This document shows, one piece after another, positions 52,095 through 61,919 of a DNA stretch of 64,000 bases. The stretch is from Mucilaginibacter mali (GTDB lineage: Bacteria; Bacteroidota; Bacteroidia; Sphingobacteriales; Sphingobacteriaceae): positions 1 through 64,000 of the forward strand of contig NZ_CP054139.1 of NCBI RefSeq assembly GCF_013283875.1, written 5' to 3'. The first letter of the stretch is position 1; each line of letters opens with the position of its first letter. The notes below the pieces were generated by a model. The model saw only the letters and a program-made list of their open reading frames with translations, was not told the origin of the DNA and did not search any database. A program made the position numbers and the translations under genes.

Positions 52095-54023
52095 TTACGA
52101 TGCAATAATATGCGCGTTAGCCTTCATGCCGAAAGCCTCTACAGCCTTTACAATAGCAGCGGCATCGTAACCGCAATCAGCCCAAAGTTCGGGTTGTTCG
52201 CCGTGTTCGATCACCATATCGGGGATACCCAGGCGGGTAACCTGTGCCTGGTAATTATTATCGGCCATAAACTCAAGTATAGCGCTGCCCATGCCGCCTT
52301 CTAAGCAACCATCTTCAACGGTGATGATCTTGCTGTACTTTTTAAATACTTCGTGCAGTAAAGCCTGGTCAAGCGGTTTAACAAAGCGCATGTCGTAATG
52401 GGCCGGATATAATCCATCGGCATTTAACTGGGCCAAAGCCTTTGTGGCTTCGTTACCAATGGCGCCAATTGTTAGTATAGCAACTTCCTCGCCATCGCAT
52501 ATTTTGCGGCCCTTGCCAACCGGGATAGCCTTGAACGGGCGTTTCCAATCGACCATGACGCCATTGCCCCTCGGGTAACGGATCACAAACGGACCGGCAT
52601 TATCCAATTGAGCAGTATACATCAGGTTGCGCAATTCTTCCTCGTTCATAGGTGATGATACCACCAGATTAGGAATGCAGCGCATATAAGCCAGATCGTA
52701 AGCGCCGTGGTGCGTACCACCATCGGCACCGGCTAAACCGGCCCGGTCGAGGCAAAATACCACGTTAAGCTTTTGGATGGCTACGTCATGTATCACCTGG
52801 TCGTAAGCCCGCTGCATAAAGCTGGAGTAGATATTACAGAATGGGGTTAAACCCTGTGTTGCTAATCCGGCCGAGAACGTTACGGCATGCTGTTCGGCAA
52901 TACCTACGTCGAAAGCGCGCTTTGGCATCGCCTTCATCATCAGGTTAAGCGAACTACCCGACGGCATGGCCGGGGTGATGCCCATTATTTTTGAATTTTG
53001 CTCGGCCAGTTCAATAATAGTATGCCCAAACACATCCTGGAATTTAGGGGGCTGGGGTTTATCATAAGTAGCTTTTTTGATCTCACCGGTTATCTTATCA
53101 AACAAGCCCGGAGCGTGCCATTTGGTCTGATCTTTTTCGGCCAGCGCATAACCTTTACCTTTTACGGTAACGCAGTGCAGCAGCTTTGGGCCGGGGATAT
53201 CTCGCAGATCGCGCAGCACTTTCACCAAATGTTTTACATCGTGGCCATCAATCGGGCCAAAATACCTGAATTTTAAAGCCTCGAAGAAATTGCTTTGTTT
53301 AAGCAAGGTACCTTTAATGCTTTTCTCTATTTTCTTGGCGATTTTAAACGCATCGGGGCCAACAGATGATAGCTTGCCCAGTACGTAAGCCATATCGTCT
53401 CTGAAACGGTTATATGACTTAGAAGTAGTGATATCTGCAAGATATTCTTTCAAGGCACCCACATTAGGATCTATCGACATGTTATTGTCGTTCAGGATCA
53501 CCAGGATGTTCGAATTTTCGATACCCGCGTGGTTCAGCGCCTCGAAAGCCATACCGGCACCCATCGATCCATCGCCGATAACGGCCACGTGCTGACGGTC
53601 GGTTTCGCCTTTATATTGCGATGCTACGGCCATGCCTAATGCTGCCGAGATGGAAGTAGAGGAATGGCCTACGCCAAAGGTATCATATTCGCTTTCCGAA
53701 CGTTTGGGGAACCCGCTGATGCCGCCATGCATACGGTTGGTATGGAAAACATCGCGGCGGCCGGTTAATATTTTATGGCCATAGGCCTGGTGGCCTACGT
53801 CCCACACTAACTGATCGTAAGGGGTGTTTAAAACATAGTGCAGGGCAACGGTTAATTCAACCACGCCCAGGCTGGCCGCAAAGTGGCCGCCGTTTACCGA
53901 TACCACATCAATAATATACTGGCGTAACTCCTGCGATATGCGCTCCAGATCTTCTTCGCCAAAGCGCTTTAAATCAGAGGGTTGATTTATTGTTTGCAAA
54001 AGTTTGCCTGCGGGTACCTGCAT
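52095..54023 (-). CDS. dxs: 1-deoxy-D-xylulose-5-phosphate synthase
   Basis: The 642-residue enzyme has the thiamine diphosphate site [19 protein letters not shown] with [24 protein letters not shown] near the N-terminus and the C-terminal [22 protein letters not shown] joins pyruvate and glyceraldehyde-3-phosphate to 1-deoxy-xylulose-5-phosphate, the first step of the MEP isoprenoid pathway and of thiamine and pyridoxal synthesis. It is divergent from scpA. Confidence 0.97.
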   Translation of the reverse strand: MQVPAGKLLQTINQPSDLKRFGEEDLERISQELRQYIIDVVSVNGGHFAASLGVVELTVALHYVLNTPYDQLVWDVGHQAYGHKILTGRRDVFHTNRMHGGISGFPKRSESEYDTFGVGHSSTSISAALGMAVASQYKGETDRQHVAVIGDGSMGAGMAFEALNHAGIENSNILVILNDNNMSIDPNVGALKEYLADITTSKSYNRFRDDMAYVLGKLSSVGPDAFKIAKKIEKSIKGTLLKQSNFFEALKFRYFGPIDGHDVKHLVKVLRDLRDIPGPKLLHCVTVKGKGYALAEKDQTKWHAPGLFDKITGEIKKATYDKPQPPKFQDVFGHTIIELAEQNSKIMGITPAMPSGSSLNLMMKAMPKRAFDVGIAEQHAVTFSAGLATQGLTPFCNIYSSFMQRAYDQVIHDVAIQKLNVVFCLDRAGLAGADGGTHHGAYDLAYMRCIPNLVVSSPMNEEELRNLMYTAQLDNAGPFVIRYPRGNGVMVDWKRPFKAIPVGKGRKICDGEEVAILTIGAIGNEATKALAQLNADGLYPAHYDMRFVKPLDQALLHEVFKKYSKIITVEDGCLEGGMGSAILEFMADNNYQAQVTRLGIPDMVIEHGEQPELWADCGYDAAAIVKAVEAFGMKANAHIIAS

Positions 54024-54142
54024 GGAAATTAACGTCGGATAATTAGCTTACAAAGTAATGGAATTTATATGGAAAAATCCACCGCCAGAGTGGTTAATTA
54101 TTGTTAATTGCGTTATTTATAAGCAATTTAAATTCAATAGCT

Positions 54143-54150
54143 TATTTTTG
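54143..54150 (+). promoter_or_regulatory. -7 promoter element of scpA
   Basis: TATTTTTG matches TAnnTTTG and lies 10 bases before the scpA ATG. The -33 box is not clear. Confidence 0.4.
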
Positions 54151-54160
54151 AACTTTCTAT

Positions 54161-54922
54161 ATGACCGCTCAGGATAGTTTTGAAGTTAAATTGCCCCAGT
54201 TTGAGGGCCCATTCGATCTGCTGCTTTTTTTCATCGAGCGCGACGAACTGGACATTCACGACATCTCCATCACCAATATCACCAACGATTTCCTCGACTA
54301 TATCCACCAGATGACCATCCTGAACATGGAGGTAGCCAGTGAGTTTATTTTTGTGGCCGCCACCCTGATGCGCATCAAAGCCAAAATGTTGTTGCCCCGC
54401 TACGAAGCCGATGCCGATGGTAATGAGGTTGACCTGAAAGAAGAGCTGATACGCAAACTGGTTGAGTACAAAAAAATAAAAGTACTGTGCGATGAACTGC
54501 GCCCCTTTGAAGATGAACGCCTTAAGCAGGAAAAGCGCGGCAACATCAAATACGACCTGGAGCAGGTAGAAGAGGTGGTTACGCCGGGCGAAGAACTATC
54601 AAGCGTAACGTTGTACAAACTGATGCTCACCTACGAGCGCCTGAACAAGCGCTGGCTTACCCGTGTAGAACCGGTAACGCATACCGTGGTGCAGTACCCC
54701 TACACCATCGAAAAGCAGAAGAAAGCGATAAGCGAGCTGCTGCAAATTAACAAGCGCCTTGATTTTAAATCGATAGCCCGCAGTTCGGAAAACAAGGTGC
54801 ACTTTGTTTACAACTTTTTAGCCGTGCTTGAAATGCTTCAACAAGAACTGATAGATATACAAATAGGCCTTGGCTTTAATAATTTTTGGATAGCGCCGCG
54901 CGCGGCGGTGAATAGAGATTAG
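54161..54922 (+). CDS. scpA: Segregation and condensation protein A
   Basis: A 253-residue kleisin with the N-terminal motif KLPQFEGPFDLLLFFIERDE, then DIHDISITNITNDFLDYI and VAATLMRIKAKMLLPR, all typical of ScpA. It bridges the heads of the Smc dimer in chromosome condensation and segregation. No ScpB gene is adjacent. It is followed by a small repeat and glyA. Confidence 0.95.
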   Translation: MTAQDSFEVKLPQFEGPFDLLLFFIERDELDIHDISITNITNDFLDYIHQMTILNMEVASEFIFVAATLMRIKAKMLLPRYEADADGNEVDLKEELIRKLVEYKKIKVLCDELRPFEDERLKQEKRGNIKYDLEQVEEVVTPGEELSSVTLYKLMLTYERLNKRWLTRVEPVTHTVVQYPYTIEKQKKAISELLQINKRLDFKSIARSSENKVHFVYNFLAVLEMLQQELIDIQIGLGFNNFWIAPRAAVNRD

Positions 54923-54998
54923 TGATTGGAGATTAGTAGGAGGATTTTTCAACCTAATCAACTAATCTCTAATTAACTAATCTCTAAATTACTAACTT
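54923..54998. repeat. GATTAG/CTAATC inverted repeat between scpA and glyA
   Basis: AGTGATTGGAGATTAGTAG is followed by CTAATCAACTAATCTCTAAT and related units, making an imperfect inverted repeat with several overlapping pairings. It is non-coding. Confidence 0.6.
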
Positions 54999-55019
54999 AG
55001 CCCACGATTTTAATAGACT

Positions 55020-56291
55020 ATGAAACGAGATAAACTGATATTTGAATTGTTAGACGAAGAACAGAACAGGCAGGAAGAAGGCCTGGAACTGATAGCTTCG
55101 GAAAATTTTGTGAGCAGGCAGGTGATGGAAGCCGCCGGTTCGGTAGCAACCAATAAATATGCCGAGGGCCTGCCCGGCAAACGCTACTATGGCGGTTGCC
55201 AGATTGTTGACGAAATTGAAACAATTGCCATCGACCGTGCAAAACAACTGTTCAATGCCGAGTGGGTGAACGTGCAGCCACATAGCGGCGCGCAGGCCAA
55301 CGCGGCAGTAATGCTGGCTTGTTTGCAGCCGGGCGATAAAATATTAGGGTTCGATCTTTCGCATGGCGGCCACCTGACCCACGGCTCGCCGGTAAACTTT
55401 TCGGGCAAACTGTACAAGCCGTTCTTTTACGGGGTGGTTAAAGAAACCGGCCGTATTGATTACGAACAACTGAAAGCAACTGCCTTGGCAGAGAAACCAA
55501 AAATGATCATCTGCGGTGCTTCGGCTTACTCGCGCGATTGGGATTACGAGTTTATCCGTGCCGTGGCTGATGAAATTGGCGCTTTGGTACTGGCCGATAT
55601 TTCGCACCCCGCAGGTTTAATTGCCCGTGGTTTATTGACCGATCCGCTGCCACATTGCCATATCGTTACTACAACTACTCATAAAACCCTGCGCGGCCCG
55701 CGTGGCGGCCTGATCATGATGGGTAAGGATTTTGAAAACCCATGGGGTTTAAAAACACCCAAAGGTGAGGTAAGGATGATGTCGAACCTGCTGGATATGG
55801 CGGTTTTCCCGGGTACACAAGGCGGCCCGCTGGAGCATATTATCGCTGCTAAGGCTGTTGCCTTTGGCGAGGCCTTGAGCGAAGGCTATATGAAATATAT
55901 TGTTCAGGTGAAAAAGAATGCCGAGGCCATGGCTACCGAACTGGTTGCCCGCGGCTACGATATTATTTCGGGCGGTACAGATAATCACCTGATATTGATC
56001 GACTTGCGCAATAAAAATATCAGCGGTAAAGCTGCCGAGGCTGCACTTGGCGTGGCCGATATCACCGTGAACAAAAACATGGTGCCTTTTGATGATAAAT
56101 CACCATTTGTAACCTCGGGTATCCGTATTGGTACCGCCGCGGTAACCACCCGCGGGATGAAGGAAAAGGAAATGGAAAAGATCATTGAACTGATTGATGG
56201 TGTAATTAATGCGCCTGAGGATGAACATTCTTTAAAAAAAATACGTAAACATGTACACTCGTTAACCGAGAAATTCCCATTGTACAAATAA
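55020..56291 (+). CDS. glyA: Serine hydroxymethyltransferase
   Basis: A 423-residue PLP enzyme with [40 protein letters not shown] and the PLP lysine in [17 protein letters not shown]. It interconverts serine and glycine and feeds one-carbon units into tetrahydrofolate. Length and motifs match the family throughout. It ends 9 bases before the histidine kinase gene. Confidence 0.97.
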   Translation: MKRDKLIFELLDEEQNRQEEGLELIASENFVSRQVMEAAGSVATNKYAEGLPGKRYYGGCQIVDEIETIAIDRAKQLFNAEWVNVQPHSGAQANAAVMLACLQPGDKILGFDLSHGGHLTHGSPVNFSGKLYKPFFYGVVKETGRIDYEQLKATALAEKPKMIICGASAYSRDWDYEFIRAVADEIGALVLADISHPAGLIARGLLTDPLPHCHIVTTTTHKTLRGPRGGLIMMGKDFENPWGLKTPKGEVRMMSNLLDMAVFPGTQGGPLEHIIAAKAVAFGEALSEGYMKYIVQVKKNAEAMATELVARGYDIISGGTDNHLILIDLRNKNISGKAAEAALGVADITVNKNMVPFDDKSPFVTSGIRIGTAAVTTRGMKEKEMEKIIELIDGVINAPEDEHSLKKIRKHVHSLTEKFPLYK

Positions 56292-56300
56292 GAAAGCAAC

Positions 56301-59300
56301 GTGTCAGCGCATACCCCTATTCCGGCAGACGAGCAGCAAAGGCTTGAAGCACTAAGATCGTACGAGATACTGGATAGTGCACCGGAAAAGGAATACGACG
56401 CGATAACACGACTGGCATCATACATTTGCCAAACCCCTGTGGCGTTGATAACGCTGATAGACGGCGACCGCGAATGGATAAAATCAAGGATCGGTATGGA
56501 GCATCAAAATTCGCCCCGTACCGATTCTTTTTGTAACTATACCATCCTTGACAGCGTAGTGATGGAGGTGCCCGATGCTGCCGTTGACGAACGGTTTCAT
56601 GACCATAAAGCAGTAACCGGCGAGCAGGGTGTCCGTTTTTATGCGGGCGCTCCCCTTATCGACGAGAATGGCTACCGCCTGGGCGCCCTGTGTGTAGTTG
56701 ACCTTGTACCCCGCAACCTTACCGGCGAACAGCGCGACGCGCTGCAAATACTTGCCGCCGAAGTTATATCGCACCTTACCCTGCGCAAGCAAAAGCGCGA
56801 GTTGGAAGCCACAGTGCGTAAACAGGAAGAGTTTTTTAAGCTGTTCAATAATTCGCCGGATATCCATTGCATTATCGATGCTGAAAACAAGATCGAGATG
56901 ATCAATAACGCGGTTACGCCCATTTTGGGTTACGAGCCGCACGAGGCCATCGGGATGCCGGTATGGCATTTCTTCAACAGCCATATCGATCTGCAAAAAC
57001 TGGTTAATTTAATAGAGCAGCCTGATAAATATAAATCGGCAGAGATCGAATCGGAAATTGCCAGCCGCGCCGGCGAAATACGCTGGATCTGCTGGTCGGT
57101 AAGTATGAAGGATAATAAATGGTATACCAGCGGCCGCGATATCACCTATCAAAAGAAACTACTTGCCGAACTGGAGCAACTATCGCTGGTAGCCAATAAG
57201 ATAGATAATGGCGTGGCCATTATGGATAAAAATAACAAGGCGGTTTGGATAAACAGGGCCTTTACTACCATTACCGGTTTTGAAATTGGCGAAGTGCACG
57301 GACTGGAATTAAGCCAGGTGTTAGGAGGTGATTATGACGACCCCGTAATCTTAGCCAAAATAAATGGCCTGCTGAAAGAAAAGAGATCCTTTGAAATAGA
57401 ACTGCAAATACAAACTAAGGATTGCAGAACGCTTTGGATATCATTTGGCAGTACAGTTGTGCTGGATGAGGAGGGAAATATCGATAAATACATCAAGATA
57501 TTAATTGACATCACCGCCCGCAAAAATGCCGAACACGATCTGAATATCCTTTCATTCGCGGCACGTAAATCGCCAAGCGGCTTCCTGGTGCGCGATAAGG
57601 ATTCGAAAGTTACCTGGATGAACGAGGCTTTTGAAAACATTACCGGCTACACACTTAATGAAATGCAGGGCAAGGCCTTTGGCAGCATGCTGATAGGCGA
57701 ACAAAGCGACCTGGGTGTATTTGAAAAAGCGATTGAACTTACCAGGCAGCATAAGCCTTACGAGGTGGAAATGCTGATCTACAAAAAAGACCGCACCCCT
57801 ATTTGGGTGTATCTTTCAAACAGCCCGCTGTTTAACGAGGCCGGGCAACTGGAACGCCAGATTGGCGTAATGGTGGATATTACTGAACGGAAACAGCAGG
57901 AACAGCAGGTAAAACTACTATCGCTGGTGGCCAGTAACTCGGTAAGCGGGGTGGTTATTAACGACGCTGTTGGCCATGTAGAATGGGTGAACGATGCCTT
58001 TACACGCATTACCGGCTATACACTAAAGGATGTAAAGGATTATCACCTGGGCGATGTGCTGAAAGGCGAACTGACCGATGTAAGCATCATCGAGAAAACC
58101 CGTGAATTATCAAAAAATAAGCAATCGTTTGAGGTTGATCTGTTGGTATACCGTAAAGACGGGCAGCCGCTGTGGCTATCGGTTATTAACTCGGTGATAG
58201 TGAACGCCAGCGGACAGGTTGAAAAATATATAGAGGTACTGATTGACATTACCGCCAAAAAGAAGGCCGAACTGGAACTGATAGCCGCCAAGGAGGAAGC
58301 CCTGCAACTGGGCCGCGCCAAGGAGATGTTCATATCGGTAATGAGCCATGAGATACGTACGCCGCTGAACGCGGTGATCGGTATATCGCACCTGTTGCTA
58401 AAGGATAATGCCCTGGCCGCGCAGAAGGAAAATTTGAACGTGCTGAAATTCTCGGCCGATAACCTGATGATGCTGATAAACGATGTGCTTGACTTTACCA
58501 AGATGGAAACCGGTAACGTTCAGCTGGAAAAGGCCAACATCAACCTGCGCGAAATTGTGCAGGGTGTGGTTGCAACCATGCAGTTTAAGGCGGTTGAGAA
58601 AGGCATATACGTTAAGCAGCACATAGATAAAGGCATCCCCGAAGAAGTGGTTGGCGATAGCGCGCGCCTGGTGCAAATATTGCTTAACCTGGCCAGCAAC
58701 GCCGTTAAATTTACCAATGAAGGCGGCATCAGTATAGATTTGAAGCTGGTAGAACAGTCATCTGAAAGTATAAGGATACGATTTGGCGTAACAGATACTG
58801 GAATAGGTATTGCACCCGAGAAGATTAACACTATATTTGAGCTGTGGAAACAGGCCGAGGCAGACACTACCCGCAAATATGGCGGTACAGGTTTGGGTTT
58901 GGCAATAAGTAAACGTTTGGTCACACTGCACGATTCGAGGATAAATGTGGATAGTGTTGTAGGGCAGGGGTCAACGTTTTGGTTCACGATATCTTTTAAA
59001 AAGACTATTGATCACTTAGTAATCAAGAAAAATAAAGTGGAAGAAGGACTGAAAATACATGCGTTGGTGGTAGACGATAACCAGATAAACCGCCTGCTTA
59101 TTAATAAAGTGCTAAAAAAATGGGGCGCTACTGCCGATTTTGCCGAGAACGGGCAGGAAGCCGTAGATAAAATAAAAGAGAACCGCAACTACGATGTGGT
59201 ATTGATGGATATCCACATGCCAATAATGGGCGGTTTGGAAGCTACACAAGTAGTAAGGGCCATCCCCGAAGCTTATTACCAGCAATTACCTATCATCGCG

Positions 59301-59426
59301 CTTACCGCATCGATGCTTAACAGCCAGATGGACCAGATTGGTGGCGCCGGCATGAACGACTACGTGCTGAAGCCGTTTGACCCCAAAACATTGTTCGAAA
59401 AACTGAGCCGCTACCAAAAGCAGTAA
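56301..59426 (+). CDS. Hybrid sensor histidine kinase (GAF, multiple PAS, HisKA, HATPase, REC)
   Basis: The 1041-residue protein starts at GTG 56301. Its N-terminal GAF domain (RLEALRSYEILDSAPEKEYD ... VALITLIDGDREWI) is followed by four PAS-PAC units (about 170-660; KNNKAVWINRAFTTITGFEI and similar). The HisKA domain has SHEIRTPLNAVIG with His683, then the HATPase (VTDTGIGIAPEK, GTGLGLAIS), and a receiver domain at the C-terminus (VVDDNQINRLL, phospho-Asp970 in LMDIHMPIMGG). No transmembrane segment is seen, so it senses a cytoplasmic signal. Target unknown. Confidence 0.95.
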   Translation: MSAHTPIPADEQQRLEALRSYEILDSAPEKEYDAITRLASYICQTPVALITLIDGDREWIKSRIGMEHQNSPRTDSFCNYTILDSVVMEVPDAAVDERFHDHKAVTGEQGVRFYAGAPLIDENGYRLGALCVVDLVPRNLTGEQRDALQILAAEVISHLTLRKQKRELEATVRKQEEFFKLFNNSPDIHCIIDAENKIEMINNAVTPILGYEPHEAIGMPVWHFFNSHIDLQKLVNLIEQPDKYKSAEIESEIASRAGEIRWICWSVSMKDNKWYTSGRDITYQKKLLAELEQLSLVANKIDNGVAIMDKNNKAVWINRAFTTITGFEIGEVHGLELSQVLGGDYDDPVILAKINGLLKEKRSFEIELQIQTKDCRTLWISFGSTVVLDEEGNIDKYIKILIDITARKNAEHDLNILSFAARKSPSGFLVRDKDSKVTWMNEAFENITGYTLNEMQGKAFGSMLIGEQSDLGVFEKAIELTRQHKPYEVEMLIYKKDRTPIWVYLSNSPLFNEAGQLERQIGVMVDITERKQQEQQVKLLSLVASNSVSGVVINDAVGHVEWVNDAFTRITGYTLKDVKDYHLGDVLKGELTDVSIIEKTRELSKNKQSFEVDLLVYRKDGQPLWLSVINSVIVNASGQVEKYIEVLIDITAKKKAELELIAAKEEALQLGRAKEMFISVMSHEIRTPLNAVIGISHLLLKDNALAAQKENLNVLKFSADNLMMLINDVLDFTKMETGNVQLEKANINLREIVQGVVATMQFKAVEKGIYVKQHIDKGIPEEVVGDSARLVQILLNLASNAVKFTNEGGISIDLKLVEQSSESIRIRFGVTDTGIGIAPEKINTIFELWKQAEADTTRKYGGTGLGLAISKRLVTLHDSRINVDSVVGQGSTFWFTISFKKTIDHLVIKKNKVEEGLKIHALVVDDNQINRLLINKVLKKWGATADFAENGQEAVDKIKENRNYDVVLMDIHMPIMGGLEATQVVRAIPEAYYQQLPIIALTASMLNSQMDQIGGAGMNDYVLKPFDPKTLFEKLSRYQKQ

Positions 59427-59810
59427 AATAAAAAAGGCAGGGTATTTTTCAATAAACCTGCCTTAACCAATTATAATTAAACGCTCCTGAGTACTTTTAC
59501 GAGAATTGTTTTTAAAAGGTTTCGATTTTTTTTAATTATTATTTAAAATATTTCGGGGCTCTTCTACCCGTATTGCTAAGCGATAGCGAAGCATCCCAAA
59601 CTTTCCATTGTCGCCCAAATCGGGGATTCTTCGCTATCGCTCAGAATGATAGTTTGTTTTTCCGCTGAAGCCTCACCCTACCCTCTCCAGAGGAGAGGGT
59701 TCCAAAGTCTCCCCCTTTGGGGGAGATTTAGAGGGGGCTTTCATCGGCATGTCATAAAAACCATTAGAGGCCGCCGGGATTATATTACTCAGAATGACAG
59801 TTTGGGAAAA
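59427..59810. other. 384-base intergenic gap with GC-rich repeat
   Basis: No supported gene. A hairpin AAGGCAGG/CCTGCCTT (59434-59464) just after the kinase could be a weak terminator. A CCTCACCC/GGAGAGGG unit with CCCCCTTTGGGGGAGATTTA (59669-59740) belongs to the CCTCCC repeat family. Confidence 0.5.
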
Positions 59811-61073
59811 TCAGGTCTTCTGCTTTTTCTTTTTAGCAGCCGGGAAAAGTACATTATTCAATATCAGGCGATAGCCTGGTGAATTGGGGTGCAATTTCAG
59901 GTCGGTTGGCGGGTCGCCTACCTGGTGCTGGTAATCTTCGGGGTCGTGGCCGCCGTAAAAGGTCCACTGGCCTTTGCCGTATTCGCCGTGGATGTAGCGG
60001 GCCTCGTTGCCGGTTTTCATTTCGCCCATAATGGTAACGCCAGGCTTGATGAGGCTTTTGTTGAAGGCGGTAGTAAGGCCCATAAAACCTTTGATCACCT
60101 TATCGTGGTTTTGGGTTAGCATGCTGGGCACCACATCCCACTTGGCCGAAAAATCAAACAGGGTGAAGAAATCGCGGGTGCGGTCTACCTGGCGCGAGCG
60201 GGTTACGTCAATATTACTGAACCTGTTAGACATCGGGTTCATATCTACAGTAAAATTCTGAAAAGCGAAGGTTTCACTAAAATCCAGTTTGGATTGCGCG
60301 TCGGGATCGGCGCCATCGCCATCAAACATGCCCTCGCAAATATCGGTATTGGCCGCGGCCAGGGCTATATCAAACGTATCCGTACCCGAACACATGGCGA
60401 ACAGGAAGCCTCCATTGCCACAAAAATCGCGGATGTGGCGGGCTACATCCAGTTTCATTTTTGATACCTTTTGGTAACCCAGTTTATGCGCTACGGCCTC
60501 GTTATTACGCACATCATCAATATACCATTGCTGAAAACGAAAGCCATTGAAAAATTTGCTGTACTGACCGGTAAAGTCCTCGTGGTGCAGGTGCAGCCAA
60601 TCGTATTTGCCCAGATCGCCGCGCAGCACTTCTTCATCGTAAAGCAAATCGTAAGGGATCTCGGCATATTTTAGCACCATGGTAACGGCATCGTCCCAGG
60701 GCAGGATGCTTTTGGGGGCGTATACCGCCATGCGCGGGGCCTTTTCCAGCTTCACGATATCCATATTTACCGATGGATCGCTCACTTCTGTCATGATCTC
60801 GTTTACCTTGGCATCGGCAATTACCTCGTAGCTTACACCACGGATCTTGCATTCGTCTTCCACCTGCTTATCATACTTCAGCATAAAGCTGCCGCCGCGG
60901 TAGTTTAGCAGCCAGTCAACCTCCTCGCCCTTTTGCAAAGTCCAGAAGGCTATACCGTACGATTTCAGGTGATCCTTCTGCGCCTCGTCCATAGGCAGCA
61001 GCAGCGAAGCCGCGCGTGAACCGGCAGCCATAAGCATCAGCAGAATAAATAAAATACTTTTGGGTAACCGCAT
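59811..61073 (-). CDS. Exported protein, often labelled asparagine synthetase B, probably amidotransferase-like fold
   Basis: A 420-residue protein with a signal peptide (to about residue 21) and KSYGIAFWTLQKGEEVDWLL in its first part. Homologues are commonly annotated asparagine synthetase B, but no N-terminal Cys nucleophile, ATP loop or PP-loop is visible. The middle contains GGFLFAMCSGTDTFDIALAA, which looks like the nucleophile elbow of class I glutamine amidotransferase or ThuA-type folds, and GGHDPEDYQH near the C-terminus. It is a secreted protein of unknown reaction; the annotation should be doubted. Confidence 0.65.
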   Translation of the reverse strand: MRLPKSILFILLMLMAAGSRAASLLLPMDEAQKDHLKSYGIAFWTLQKGEEVDWLLNYRGGSFMLKYDKQVEDECKIRGVSYEVIADAKVNEIMTEVSDPSVNMDIVKLEKAPRMAVYAPKSILPWDDAVTMVLKYAEIPYDLLYDEEVLRGDLGKYDWLHLHHEDFTGQYSKFFNGFRFQQWYIDDVRNNEAVAHKLGYQKVSKMKLDVARHIRDFCGNGGFLFAMCSGTDTFDIALAAANTDICEGMFDGDGADPDAQSKLDFSETFAFQNFTVDMNPMSNRFSNIDVTRSRQVDRTRDFFTLFDFSAKWDVVPSMLTQNHDKVIKGFMGLTTAFNKSLIKPGVTIMGEMKTGNEARYIHGEYGKGQWTFYGGHDPEDYQHQVGDPPTDLKLHPNSPGYRLILNNVLFPAAKKKKQKT

Positions 61074-61240
61074 AGTTTATCAAAAATAACGAATTGCATC
61101 GGAAAGTTATTATAGTGCTACGGGTAATATTCGCAAACCGTCAATTGCGGGGTACGAAGCAATCTCCAAGCATGTTAGGTCTGTACAACTATGATCGATT
61201 AGTGTTGTTATTAATGTCAGTCTGCTCATAGCCGCAGGGG

Positions 61241-61790
61241 CCTATTTCTTTTTCTTGATAAAAAGAAACAAAAATCAAGACAGCGCTAATGCTTCCTTTG
61301 CCGCACAGGGCCTTTGCCCGCATCAGGCAAAACCACGGTACGCAAGAATTTGCCCCTGCTCGCACACCCGCTATGCCAACGCTTCAGGCAAATCCGCTTC
61401 CCTTTCCCTGCCCGCAGGGCCACCATCGTTTTGCCTGATCTTGCCGGAAGCAAACCGCTGTCGGTAGACCCCTCCCAAACCCTCCCCGAGGGGGAGGGCT
61501 TCAAAAGCAAATCCGGGCGGAGCAAAGCTCCGCCCGGATTTACCCCCATTCTTCCTTACTTCCCGACAGCAAAACAGCTTCCGGGTGAAAACGAGCAGAA
61601 CATGGTGGGCTGTGTGGCGGGAAAGGGCATTAGCTTGGTGCCTGAAGCGAAAGCCTGTGGGTGCGAAGCAGGGGCATCAAGGTTCAGCCCTGTGGTTCTG
61701 CTTGTTTTGCAGGGCAAAGGCTTTGTGCGGCAAGGAAGCATTTTTGATGTCTTGATTTTTGGTTACTTTTTATCAAGAAAAAGTAACAGC
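61241..61790. repeat. Roughly 550-bp element with long imperfect inverted arms
   Basis: The left arm (61241-61322) has CTTTTTCTTGATAAAAAG, CAAAAATCAAGACA and GCTTCCTTTGCCGCACAG. The right arm (61703-61790) has the reverse complement of each, in reverse order (for example TGTGCGGCAAGGAAGC and CTTTTTATCAAGAAAAAG). A perfect 15-bp hairpin with a 3-base loop (61509-61541) lies near the middle. The CCCTCCC unit at 61465-61510 belongs to the dispersed family. Confidence 0.7.
61509..61541. repeat. Perfect 15-bp hairpin inside the repeat element
   Basis: AAATCCGGGCGGAGC pairs with GCTCCGCCCGGATTT with an AAA loop (61509-61523 with 61527-61541). Confidence 0.8.
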
Positions 61791-61919
61791 CCACCCGGCG
61801 GCGATTGAGCCGGACTGACGTTCATGGTGCACTAACCAACAAAACAAACACTAACCCACTAACGTAGAGATTGCTTCGTTCCTCGCAATGGCGTGGTGGA
61901 AAAGGCAGCGACGCCTTAA

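Larger units (their letters stand above)
61074..61919. other. 846-base intergenic gap occupied by a repeat element
   Basis: Apart from the repeat element (61241-61790), no gene is supported. A 164-codon + strand frame crosses the element but is rejected because it encodes repeat sequence. Confidence 0.55.

Noticed and set aside
61314..61808. 164-codon frame across the repeat element
   Set aside because: It covers the arms and central hairpin of the repeat element; composition and lack of domain argue against a gene.
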